From Paramagnetospirillum marisnigri (GTDB taxonomy: Bacteria; Pseudomonadota; Alphaproteobacteria; Rhodospirillales; Magnetospirillaceae): 64,000 nt of DNA. The notes beneath the pieces were generated by a model. The model made no database searches and was not told where the DNA came from. It worked only from the letters and a program-made list of their open reading frames with translations. Below, in pieces: positions 1-7,458 of this stretch. The stretch covers positions 1 to 64,000 of the forward strand of contig NZ_LWQT01000040.1 of assembly GCF_001650715.1 (NCBI RefSeq), read 5' to 3'. The stretch's first letter is position 1. Every line of letters begins with the position of its first letter. A program made the translations under genes and the position numbers.

Positions 1-302
1 TCGTCGAATTCGCCGTTGGCGCGATAGACGTAGATGCCGGTGAGCGCGATGGCGCTCAGGATGACGCCCACGCCGATCGGAAAACCGATGGTGGTGACGC
101 CGCCCTGGGCGAGCAGAGTGCCCAGCCAGGCCTTGTTGAAGGCGATGATCAGGATGAAGCCGAAATAGATGATCAACATGATGGCGGACAGCGTCCAGGC
201 GAACGCGTTACGCTTGCGGACCAGTTCGGCGAATTTCGGATTGTTCCGAATGTGCTCGGCGCTCGCGAGATTCGCGGCCGAAGGTTGGTTAGATGAGCTC
301 AC
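1..302 (-). CDS. DUF485 membrane protein, partial at left edge (acetate permease partner)
   Basis: This is the N-terminal 100 codons of a DUF485 protein, a small inner-membrane protein normally encoded just before the cation/acetate symporter ActP. The start is GTG at 302-300, preceded by a GGAGGG Shine-Dalgarno sequence. A polar N-terminus with the family motif NNPKFAELVRKR is followed by two hydrophobic segments, roughly residues 35-57 and 68-92, and then by RANGEFD. DUF485 proteins are about 100-105 residues, so only a few residues are missing. By family habit actP should lie just beyond the left edge, but that is inference. The gene is divergent from the CBS/DUF294 gene at 801. Confidence 0.88.
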   Translation of the reverse strand, partial: MSSSNQPSAANLASAEHIRNNPKFAELVRKRNAFAWTLSAIMLIIYFGFILIIAFNKAWLGTLLAQGGVTTIGFPIGVGVILSAIALTGIYVYRANGEFD

Positions 303-800
303 TTTGACCCTCCACTTTGTCACCGCCGCATACCCAAAGGGGGCAGCGAATGATGTTTTCCACTTCCGGTCTTGGCGCCGGTTTCTGCGTTTCTGAGCAC
401 GCAGGCGCATGATAGCACCTATGCGTACAGGTCATGCGCCCACAGCTTGCCTGAGGCGATACATCCTCATTAACATCCGCTGTTCTGGCCGTCAACTCCG
501 TCGGCGCGCCTCCTATTTATAAAGCTGCTTATACTAATGAGAATGAAGGTATTCACAATAGGATACCTTCGGCTTTATTAAAGACAAGCAACCACATTCT
601 TCTAGTTTTTGCTTAATTGCCCGAAATTGACACTTGCCGAGCGCACCAATTGCACTTAATCGGGGGTGCCCGGTATCCAGTAAACACCCTAGTGTCTTCT
701 CGTGGTGGATTTCACGGCATCCAATGGCAAGCGGCAAAACAACCAATATCCGCCAGAAAAACGTTGAAAATTCCCCGTTCGCCACTATCGTGAGCGCGCC
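303..800. other. 498-base intergenic region between divergent genes, AT-rich
   Basis: I see no convincing gene here. About 500-720 is visibly richer in A and T than the rest of the window, as expected for a divergent promoter region serving the DUF485/actP and CBS/DUF294 genes. A perfect 8-bp inverted repeat, GAAGGTAT (545-552) with ATACCTTC (563-570), has a 10-base loop and is followed by CGGCTTTATT. It could be a hairpin or a regulator site. A TTGACA hexamer at 627-632 could be a -35 element, but no good -10 sits at the right spacing. I cannot assign a promoter. Confidence 0.5.
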
Positions 801-2240
801 ATGAACGACCTTGCCGCCCTTGCCAGAATCGACAGCTTTCCTTATCGCCATCGCCTGCGCGAGGTGATGAGCACGCCCGTCCTGACCGCGTCGGACTCGC
901 TGACCTTGTCGGAAGCGGTGCGCAAGATGTACGAGGCCAGGGTATCCTCCATCGTCGGCGTCGATGCCGAGGGACGGACCGCCGGTATTTTCACCGAGCG
1001 CGACCTGCTGCGCATCCTGTCCAATGACGGCCCTTCCGGTCTCGAGGCCAGCCTGGCCGAGACCATGACCAAGCCGGTCGCCACCGTTCCCGCCGACGCC
1101 TATGTCTATGTCGCGCTGGCCCGCATGACCCGCATGGGGCTGCGCCACCTGGTGGTGGTGGACGAGGACCGCCGCCCGTTGGGCATGGTCACCGGCCGCG
1201 CCCTGTTGAAAGTCCGCGCCACCGAAGCCTTGGTCCTGGGTGATTCCGTGGAAAGCGCCCGCGGCCCGGACGAAATGCGCGGCGTCATCACCAATCTGCC
1301 CAAGCTGGCCAAGGGCCTGCTTGGGGAAGGCGTCACCGCCCGCAACATCGCCTCGGTGATCTCGCTGGTGCTGCGCGACATGACGGCCCGGGCCACCGAA
1401 CTCGCGGAACTGTCCCTGCTGGACGACGGTTGGGGCCCGGCTCCCGCCCGCTATTCCGTGCTGATCCTAGGGTCGGGCGGCCGGGGCGAAAGCCTGCTGG
1501 CCTTCGACCAGGACAATGCCATCGTCCACGACGGCAAACCGACCGACGACGCCTGGTTCGCCGAACTGGGCAAGCGCCTCAACGATACCTTGCACGCGGC
1601 GGGCATTCCGTTCTGCGACGGCGGCGTGATGGCGCGCGAGCCCAAATGGCGCAAGAGCCTGGAGGAATGGCGCGACGAGGTGCATCGCTGGGTCTATTCC
1701 GTCGAGAACCAGACGGTGATGAACTGCGATATCTTCTTCGACTTCCAGCCGGTCTGGGGCGACCGCGCCCTGGCCGAGGACCTGCGCGTCATGGCCATGG
1801 ACAAGGCATCGCAATCGGCCTTCTTCCTGCGCTATCTGGCCCAGAACGTGGCGGGCATGGACGGCTCCATCGGCCTGTTCGGCAACTTCGTCACCAAGCA
1901 GGGGCGGCTCAACGCCAAGAAGTTCGGCCTGCTGCCCCTGGTCAGCGCGGCGCGCATGCGCGCCATTCGTGCCCATATTCCCGCCACCGGCACGGATGAA
2001 CGCTTCGCCGCCCTGAAAGAGGCGGGCGCCCTGCACGAGGACGACCTGCGCGACTTCATCGAGGTGCGCGAGGTGGTGCTCCGCGTCATGCTGGAACAAC
2101 AGCTGGCCGATATCGCCAGCGGCATCTCGCCCTCGGCCCGCATCGACCCCAAACGCTTCGACAAGCGCACCCGCGCCCGCTTGGCCTGGGCCTTCAAGCG
2201 ACTGAAGACGCTGAAATATGTATGCGGAGTGGCGGGCTGA
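801..2240 (+). CDS. CBS-pair / DUF294 nucleotidyltransferase-like signalling protein
   Basis: This 479-residue cytoplasmic protein has two CBS domains at about residues 17-135. They are followed by a DUF294 nucleotidyltransferase-like domain, with GSGGRGE and a following D-x-D near residues 223-238, and a DUF294_C region to the end. The family resembles the GlnD uridylyltransferase head and commonly sits beside actP/DUF485 and PAS or exonuclease genes. A role in sensing adenylate or energy state to tune acetate uptake is plausible but unproven. Many relatives carry an N-terminal cNMP-binding domain, which is absent here. The ribosome binding site is weak. The stop codon directly abuts the convergent 57-residue gene. 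Confidence 0.85.
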   Translation: MNDLAALARIDSFPYRHRLREVMSTPVLTASDSLTLSEAVRKMYEARVSSIVGVDAEGRTAGIFTERDLLRILSNDGPSGLEASLAETMTKPVATVPADAYVYVALARMTRMGLRHLVVVDEDRRPLGMVTGRALLKVRATEALVLGDSVESARGPDEMRGVITNLPKLAKGLLGEGVTARNIASVISLVLRDMTARATELAELSLLDDGWGPAPARYSVLILGSGGRGESLLAFDQDNAIVHDGKPTDDAWFAELGKRLNDTLHAAGIPFCDGGVMAREPKWRKSLEEWRDEVHRWVYSVENQTVMNCDIFFDFQPVWGDRALAEDLRVMAMDKASQSAFFLRYLAQNVAGMDGSIGLFGNFVTKQGRLNAKKFGLLPLVSAARMRAIRAHIPATGTDERFAALKEAGALHEDDLRDFIEVREVVLRVMLEQQLADIASGISPSARIDPKRFDKRTRARLAWAFKRLKTLKYVCGVAG

Positions 2241-2414
2241 TCAGCCCGGCGCCTTCTCCAGCCAGTTCTGCACCGCGAATGCGATCCCCAGGACCACGGC
2301 CATGACGCCGAAGGCCACGTTCTGGCCGAAGCGCACCGCCAGAAAGCGGAAGGCATACGACCCCAGGATGGCCGCCAGGGCAATGGCCCCGAAGGACAGC
2401 AGCATTTCGACCAT
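2241..2414 (-). CDS. small membrane protein, 57 residues
   Basis: A 57-residue frame begins with ATG at 2414 and ends at the base next to the stop of the convergent CBS/DUF294 gene. It encodes two hydrophobic stretches, about residues 5-22 and 32-49, separated by a basic loop (RFLAVRFGQ), and a C-terminal WLEKAPG. It starts two bases after the stop of the exonuclease fusion on the same strand, so it is probably co-transcribed. I do not recognise the family. The even hydrophobic pattern and tight packing favour a real gene over a chance frame. Confidence 0.6.
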   Translation of the reverse strand: MVEMLLSFGAIALAAILGSYAFRFLAVRFGQNVAFGVMAVVLGIAFAVQNWLEKAPG

Positions 2415-2416
2415 AT

Positions 2417-4453
2417 TCAGAGCACCCTTTGCCGTTCGTGCAGGATCATGGCGATATCCAGGGTCTTGACCGCCGCGTCAAGGGTGTGGATGCCCCGAGC
2501 CTCCAATGCCTCGATCTGTCGCAGCAGCACCGCCGCCGTCACCATGGAATCCCCCAGGGCGGTATGACGCTCTGTAATCTCGATGCCGTAGCGCTCGCAG
2601 ATGTCGTCCAGGGAATGCCCGGCCTCGGGGCCGTCCAGATAGTTGGACAGGATCATGGTGTCCAGCACCGGATTGTCGAAGCTGATCCCCATCTGGCGCT
2701 CGCGCATGCGCAGGAATTTCAGGTCGAAGGCGGCGTTGTGCGCCACCATCACCGCGTCCGAGACATAGTTGCGGAACTGGGGCAGCACCACGGCGGCCGG
2801 GGGCTTGTCCTTGACCATCTCGTCGGTGATGCCGTGAAACCGGATGGACTCCGCCGGAATGGGGCGGCCGGGATTGACGATGCGGTTGAAGCTTTCCCCC
2901 GACAGGATGCGGCCGTTGACGATGCGCACCCCGGCGATGGAAACGATCTGGTCGCCCTGGGACGGGAAAAGACCGGTGGTCTCGGTATCGAACACCACAT
3001 AGGTCAGTGATTTCAGCGGCCGCCCCCCCATGGCGCCGGTATCGCGGGATTGTTCAAGCAAGGTCAGGTCATAGAATTCCGGACGGCCCGGCAGCACCTG
3101 ACGATCATGGCCATGCTGCTCGATCCCCTTGCGCATGGGCAATCGGATGGCGCCACCACCGTCACGGCGCTCGCGGATCAACTCGGCCCCGGCATGGTGC
3201 TGCAGCACGTCCCTGACCGTCATGCGGCCCAGGGCCACCAGGGGCTGGGCCATCCAGCGGTCCAACAACGCCTGTTCCACCATGGCGCCCGACCAGGCGA
3301 ATTCGATCCAGGCGAGATCGCCGTCCCCCTGCCCCGCCGACAGGTCGAATTCCGTGGCCCCCACCTGATCAGCGGTACGGCGGATAAGGGATTCCACTGC
3401 CATGACCAGCGAGTGGGAATCGCCGTGCAGCCAGACCGGCAGTCCGATCACCGTGGAATGCACCTCCTCGCCCAGGCGTGAGCCGACGAAGGACAGGAAT
3501 TCGGTGGAATTGATGTCGGTCATCGGCCACCAACCCGACAGCATCTTCTGATAGCCATCGGTCACCCGCCGGATGGCGGTGGCGATGGCGGCACTTTCGC
3601 GCCGCACCACCGCGGCATCGTCGGCGGCCATGGTGATGCGCTTGAGGGGCGCCTCCACATCCTCGGCCACCTCGCGCAGCAGCGCCTCGCGGTCCACCAG
3701 CGCGGCAAGTTGCGGTCCGGCATCGACGAAGGTCACCACATAGCCGGTAACACTGCTGCTCTCGTCGCGGATCAGGGTCATGCGGGCCTGCAGCAGCACC
3801 CGGTCGTCGATGCTGCCCAGCAGGAACGGCACGCCGCGCCCGGCCATCTCGGGCCGGTTGCCCAGGATGTCGAACATGTGGACCACCGGCTCGCGCGCCA
3901 TGGTCTCGAACAGCGAGCGGCCGAGTCCAAGCTCGGCGGTCTCGCGCAGGGTGTCGAAGGCCACCTGATTGTAGAGCACCATCTGATGGCGCTGGTTGCA
4001 CACCACCACGCCTTCATGCAGGTCGTTGAGGATGGCGGCGAGCCGCCGGGAATTCTCCTCGGATTTGCGGGTGGCCGAGGACAGGCCCTCGGCCAGTTCG
4101 GCCCGGGCCTTGACCATGCGGGCACAGACCTCGTTCACCGCCTCGGGCAGCGGCGAGATCATGAAATAGCGTTCGGGATCGACCCCGTCGCGGCCGGTGC
4201 CATAGGCGATGGCGCGCACTTCCGAAGCCATGCGCCGGATCGAGCGTACGGTCAGGAACTCGATGATCTTCCACGACACGGCGAACAACACCGTGGCACC
4301 GGCGATGGACACCAGCACCAGCGCCGTCAGTTCCTCGCGATCGACCACTCCCTGTGACAGGAAATGACCAGCCGCGATGGTGACGGCCACATCGGTGACG
4401 AACACTGCCGCAAGCCAGGGAAAGGGCCCCCGCCACTTGACCGCCACAGGCAA
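2417..4453 (-). CDS. membrane PAS / degenerate kinase-like / DnaQ-type 3'-5' exonuclease fusion
   Basis: This is a 678-residue protein. Two transmembrane segments (about residues 12-30 and 44-62) are followed by a linker and a PAS-like domain (about 135-240). A region laid out like a histidine kinase core has no clear H-box or ATP-binding G-boxes. Residues about 480-660 form a DEDDh exonuclease domain: DTETTG, AHNAAFD, and a late H-to-D motif near HTALGDS. The domain resembles DNA polymerase III epsilon. Such fusions occur near actP/DUF485/DUF294 genes. The DNA or RNA substrate is unknown. The start is TTG at 4453 behind GGGAGGAGGC. GTG at 4447 has better spacing to AGGAGG and is an alternative. 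Confidence 0.82.
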   Translation of the reverse strand: MPVAVKWRGPFPWLAAVFVTDVAVTIAAGHFLSQGVVDREELTALVLVSIAGATVLFAVSWKIIEFLTVRSIRRMASEVRAIAYGTGRDGVDPERYFMISPLPEAVNEVCARMVKARAELAEGLSSATRKSEENSRRLAAILNDLHEGVVVCNQRHQMVLYNQVAFDTLRETAELGLGRSLFETMAREPVVHMFDILGNRPEMAGRGVPFLLGSIDDRVLLQARMTLIRDESSSVTGYVVTFVDAGPQLAALVDREALLREVAEDVEAPLKRITMAADDAAVVRRESAAIATAIRRVTDGYQKMLSGWWPMTDINSTEFLSFVGSRLGEEVHSTVIGLPVWLHGDSHSLVMAVESLIRRTADQVGATEFDLSAGQGDGDLAWIEFAWSGAMVEQALLDRWMAQPLVALGRMTVRDVLQHHAGAELIRERRDGGGAIRLPMRKGIEQHGHDRQVLPGRPEFYDLTLLEQSRDTGAMGGRPLKSLTYVVFDTETTGLFPSQGDQIVSIAGVRIVNGRILSGESFNRIVNPGRPIPAESIRFHGITDEMVKDKPPAAVVLPQFRNYVSDAVMVAHNAAFDLKFLRMRERQMGISFDNPVLDTMILSNYLDGPEAGHSLDDICERYGIEITERHTALGDSMVTAAVLLRQIEALEARGIHTLDAAVKTLDIAMILHERQRVL

Positions 4454-4551
4454 GCCTCCTCCCGTTCTTGACGTCTTGTTCCCACTATCACGCCGTGCCT
4501 CGCCTTCCGCGTCAACCCCGGATATCGACCCCCAACCATGGCGATTTCACA

Positions 4552-4758
4552 TTAGGCCCCCGCCAGGGCGTCCAAACCATGGCGGGCAGCGATGACGGAC
4601 AGCGCCGCCGACACCGAGCAGCCATCGTAATAGCTGCGCAGCAACAGCCTGGGATCGACCCCAAGGGCGCGGAACGACAGGCCCACCTGCTCCTTCAACC
4701 TTGAGTCAAGGTCTCCGGCCCACAGGATATAACCGCTGTCAAACAGGGGATAGCTCAT
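4552..4758 (-). CDS. small hypothetical protein, 68 residues
   Basis: The frame begins MSYPLFDSGYILWAGDLD with ATG at 4758, preceded by GGTGGAG about 8 bases upstream. An in-frame GTG at 4770 is a weaker alternative. The protein is soluble, with no signal or membrane segment, and ends DALAGA. I do not recognise the family. It lies between the GntR regulator and the exonuclease fusion on the same strand and could be in one unit with either. Its amino acid composition looks natural. Confidence 0.55.
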   Translation of the reverse strand: MSYPLFDSGYILWAGDLDSRLKEQVGLSFRALGVDPRLLLRSYYDGCSVSAALSVIAARHGLDALAGA

Positions 4759-4807
4759 GATGGTCTCCACCGGCCGGAAGCGGCCGTGGGATCATGCTAG
4801 ACGCCCA

Positions 4808-5413
4808 TCATGGCGGCGGCGGGGCGTGATCAGGGCAATTATGGCGGGCCGAGGACAGAATCATGTCCCGCATGGCCACCCGGGCGCGGGCGCCATCCCC
4901 AGCCATCAGGGCATCAACCACCGGCCGCAACAGCCCCCGCTTCTCCAATCCATCGGGCGACCAGCGCGGCTTGAAGCGTTGACGCAGCGAACTCGCCAAT
5001 TCCACCAGCACCGGATTGCCCACGGCGGCATGCAGGATATCAAGCACCTCGTCCACGCCGCCACCTTCCGTCATCAGTCGCCGCAGCCGATCCTGGGCGT
5101 CCTCGGACAAGTGGCCCGCCACCAGTTCGGCAAGGACCGATTCCAGTTCGGCCATGGCATCGCGAAGCTCTTGCATCGCACGGGTGTCCGGGGCGGCCAC
5201 CGTGGCACCGTGACGGGGACGAAAATGCACCAGGCCTATGGCATTGAGATGGCGCAGGGCTTCCCGGACCGGAGTGCGCGAACAGTGATGGCGGGCGGCG
5301 ATCTCCTCCTCCCCCAGCTTCTCGCCGGGCAGGCGGCGACCGGCCAGGATCTCGGCCATCAATACGCCGCGAACTTGCTCGGCCTTGGATGGTTTGCTGG
5401 CGATGGTGGTCAT
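4808..5413 (-). CDS. GntR-family (FadR/FCD subgroup) transcriptional regulator
   Basis: This is a DNA-binding regulator of 201 residues. A winged helix-turn-helix at about residues 10-75 contains the GntR signature around GEKLGEEEIAARHHCSRTPVREALRHL. A helical FCD-type effector domain fills about 85-190. ATG at 5413 is chosen because the protein then starts just before the first helix of the GntR domain. An upstream extension to 5509 would translate the operator region. FCD regulators usually bind small carboxylic acids. A perfect dyad at 5486-5504 upstream is a likely autoregulatory operator. Target genes are not obvious; the acetate-permease genes are candidates by proximity only. Confidence 0.88.
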   Translation of the reverse strand: MTTIASKPSKAEQVRGVLMAEILAGRRLPGEKLGEEEIAARHHCSRTPVREALRHLNAIGLVHFRPRHGATVAAPDTRAMQELRDAMAELESVLAELVAGHLSEDAQDRLRRLMTEGGGVDEVLDILHAAVGNPVLVELASSLRQRFKPRWSPDGLEKRGLLRPVVDALMAGDGARARVAMRDMILSSARHNCPDHAPPPP

Positions 5414-5485
5414 GGCCGGTCCATCGGCGCGCGACGGCTCGCCCTTAATCGTTGTAATGATGTTGGCGTTGGCGTGTCGACAGAT

Positions 5486-5504
5486 TGCATTCTGGCAGAA
5501 TGCA
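5486..5504. promoter_or_regulatory. perfect 9-bp dyad, candidate GntR operator
   Basis: TGCATTCTG and CAGAATGCA form a perfect inverted repeat around one central base. It lies 73 bases upstream of the GntR start, in the gap after the upstream gene. Short symmetrical sites of this size are typical for dimeric FCD-type GntR proteins. The regulator assignment is inference from position. Confidence 0.5.
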
Positions 5505-5530
5505 TTCAAAGATTGTATACATCAAGACTT

Positions 5531-7291
5531 TTACGCGCTGCTGGGTGCGCGATCCGTCACGGCACGGCGCAGCCAAGTTTCGGCCTGGGCGATCACCGGT
5601 TCCCAACCGGTATCGAAGCCGCGTCGCAACAGGCGCAGCGAGGGATACCAGGCCGAGGTCTCGCCCCGCATCAGCCATCGGAAGTCAGGAACCGGCGGCA
5701 ACAGCAGCCACACCGGCTTGCCCAGGGCTCCCGCCACATGGACTACGGCCGTGTCCACCGAGATGATGAGATCCATGGCGGCGACCACCGCCGCGGAATC
5801 GGCAAAATCGGCGCACAGATCGGCGGCGTCCAGCAGCCTGCCCGCCGGTGGCCGTCCCAGCCGTTCGGCCACGGCTCCCCGTTGCAGGCTGTAGAAGGCC
5901 ACGTCGGGCACGTCGAGCAGCGGCGCCAGCAGCCGGGCGGGGATCGAGCGGTTCCAGTCATCGCCATGGGTGGGACGTCCGGCCCAGGCCAGCCCCACCT
6001 TGAGCCGCCCCTCGGCCTCGGGCAGGTCCACCCCGGCCCCCTCGGGCACCGAGATATAGGGCATCTGGGCGGGTACGGGCTCGTCGCCCGCCTTGAACAC
6101 CCCCGCCAGCGACAACAGGGTCACCGCCCGATCGAACGGCGGCAAGGGGCCGGTTTCGGGAATCGTCTGGTCGAGGCCGGGGGCGCTGCCCACCAGACGC
6201 ACCAGTTCGGGCTGACAGGCCAACACGACCCGGGTCACGCCGCGCTGCTTCAGCAGCGGCGCGAAGCGGACGAACTGAATGGTATCGCCATAGCCCTGCT
6301 CCGCCTGAAGCAGCAGGGTGCCGCCATGGGGCATATCGGGCGGCAACGGCCCGCCGTCCCAAGGGAATTCCCGCAGATGGGGCGGAAAATTGGGGTGGTC
6401 GCGCCATCGCCACTCATATTCCCGCCATCCCTCGGCGAAGCGGCCCGACAGCAGCAGGTTGAGAGCGAGATTGGTGTGGAATTTCGGGGCCTGCGGCGCC
6501 ATCTGGATGGCCCGGCGATAGGCTGCGTCGGCTTCATCCAGCCGTCCCTGGCGGTGGAGGGAATTGGCCAGATTGCTCCAGGTCTCGGCGCCCTTGGCGC
6601 CCAAGGCCAGGGCGCGGCGGTGGCAGGCCTCGGCGCCGGGGGCATTGCCGGTGGCCAGCAGCGAATTGCCGAGATTGTCCTGGATGGCGATGGAATCGGG
6701 ACGCACCAGGGCGGCGGCGCGCAGCACCGCCACCGCCTCGTCGCGCCGTTCCAGCCGCTCCAGCGCGACCCCGAGATTGTTGAGCAGGTCGGCGGGGTTG
6801 GGATTGGCGCAGACCATGATGGCGGCGCGGTAGGCCTGAATGGCATCCTCGTGACGTCCCAGCGACATCAGGACAGCCCCCAACAGGGTTGGCGCCCGGG
6901 AATCACGTGGCGCCAGCGATACCGCCCGGCGCAAGGCGTCCACCGCCGCCGCCTGCCCGCCGGTCAGGCTGGCCAGGCACTCGCCCAGCCCAAGCCAGGC
7001 GCGGGCATCCGTGGGCTCCAGCCTGACCGCTTCCTCGAAGGCCGCGCGGGCCTCGTCCACCTTTCGCTGGCTGATCAGCACCTGGCCCAAAGTCGTGCGG
7101 GCGCCACCATGGCCGGGCGCCACCGCCACCGCCCGCTCCGCGCTCCGGAACGCCTCGTCGCCGCGCCCCAGTGCCAGACGCGCCAGCGCGAGCCGGGCCA
7201 GGATATCGGGCGAGTCGGGATGCAGCCGGTCAAGTTCCGCCAGGAAGCGTTCTTCGGCGATGTCGGTGGAGTTCAAGGGAATCTGGTTCAT
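5531..7291 (-). CDS. TPR-repeat protein with glycosyltransferase-like C-terminal domain
   Basis: This is a 586-residue protein. About residues 10-340 are tandem tetratricopeptide repeats with recurring patterns such as LGxxLxxxGRxxEAxxAYRRAI. About 350-580 resemble the GT9/GT41-like glycosyltransferase fold often joined to such TPR arrays in Alphaproteobacteria, including QGYGDTIQFVRFAPLL and a late DTAVVHVAGALGKPVW motif typical of nucleotide-sugar binding. ATG at 7291 is chosen because the frame upstream of it lacks repeat character. It may glycosylate a surface or flagellar protein, but the acceptor is unknown. It is divergent from tolC, and its promoter should lie in 7292-7400. Confidence 0.82.
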   Translation of the reverse strand: MNQIPLNSTDIAEERFLAELDRLHPDSPDILARLALARLALGRGDEAFRSAERAVAVAPGHGGARTTLGQVLISQRKVDEARAAFEEAVRLEPTDARAWLGLGECLASLTGGQAAAVDALRRAVSLAPRDSRAPTLLGAVLMSLGRHEDAIQAYRAAIMVCANPNPADLLNNLGVALERLERRDEAVAVLRAAALVRPDSIAIQDNLGNSLLATGNAPGAEACHRRALALGAKGAETWSNLANSLHRQGRLDEADAAYRRAIQMAPQAPKFHTNLALNLLLSGRFAEGWREYEWRWRDHPNFPPHLREFPWDGGPLPPDMPHGGTLLLQAEQGYGDTIQFVRFAPLLKQRGVTRVVLACQPELVRLVGSAPGLDQTIPETGPLPPFDRAVTLLSLAGVFKAGDEPVPAQMPYISVPEGAGVDLPEAEGRLKVGLAWAGRPTHGDDWNRSIPARLLAPLLDVPDVAFYSLQRGAVAERLGRPPAGRLLDAADLCADFADSAAVVAAMDLIISVDTAVVHVAGALGKPVWLLLPPVPDFRWLMRGETSAWYPSLRLLRRGFDTGWEPVIAQAETWLRRAVTDRAPSSA

Positions 7292-7403
7292 TCCTGCCCG
7301 ATTGCCGTGGCTTGTCCGAGGGGCTCCATCATAACCGGGCGGAAGATCGCCGCAAGGAGACAAGATCTTGTGCCAGTGCCCACTTGGGGCCGAGCACAAG
7401 GGA

Positions 7404-7432
7404 TTCACAATGGATTTGAAAGCGTGTATATC
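7404..7432 (+). promoter_or_regulatory. candidate sigma-70 promoter for the tolC-family gene
   Basis: TTCACA at 7404-7409 and TATATC at 7427-7432 are separated by 17 bases and lie 26 bases upstream of the TTG start at 7459. They match the -35 and -10 consensus at 5 and 4 of 6 positions. A 12-bp palindrome, ACAAGATCTTGT, at 7360-7371 lies further upstream and could be a regulator site. Both are predictions by eye. Confidence 0.35.
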
Positions 7433-7458
7433 ATGCCAGCATATTCGGGGGATCAGCA

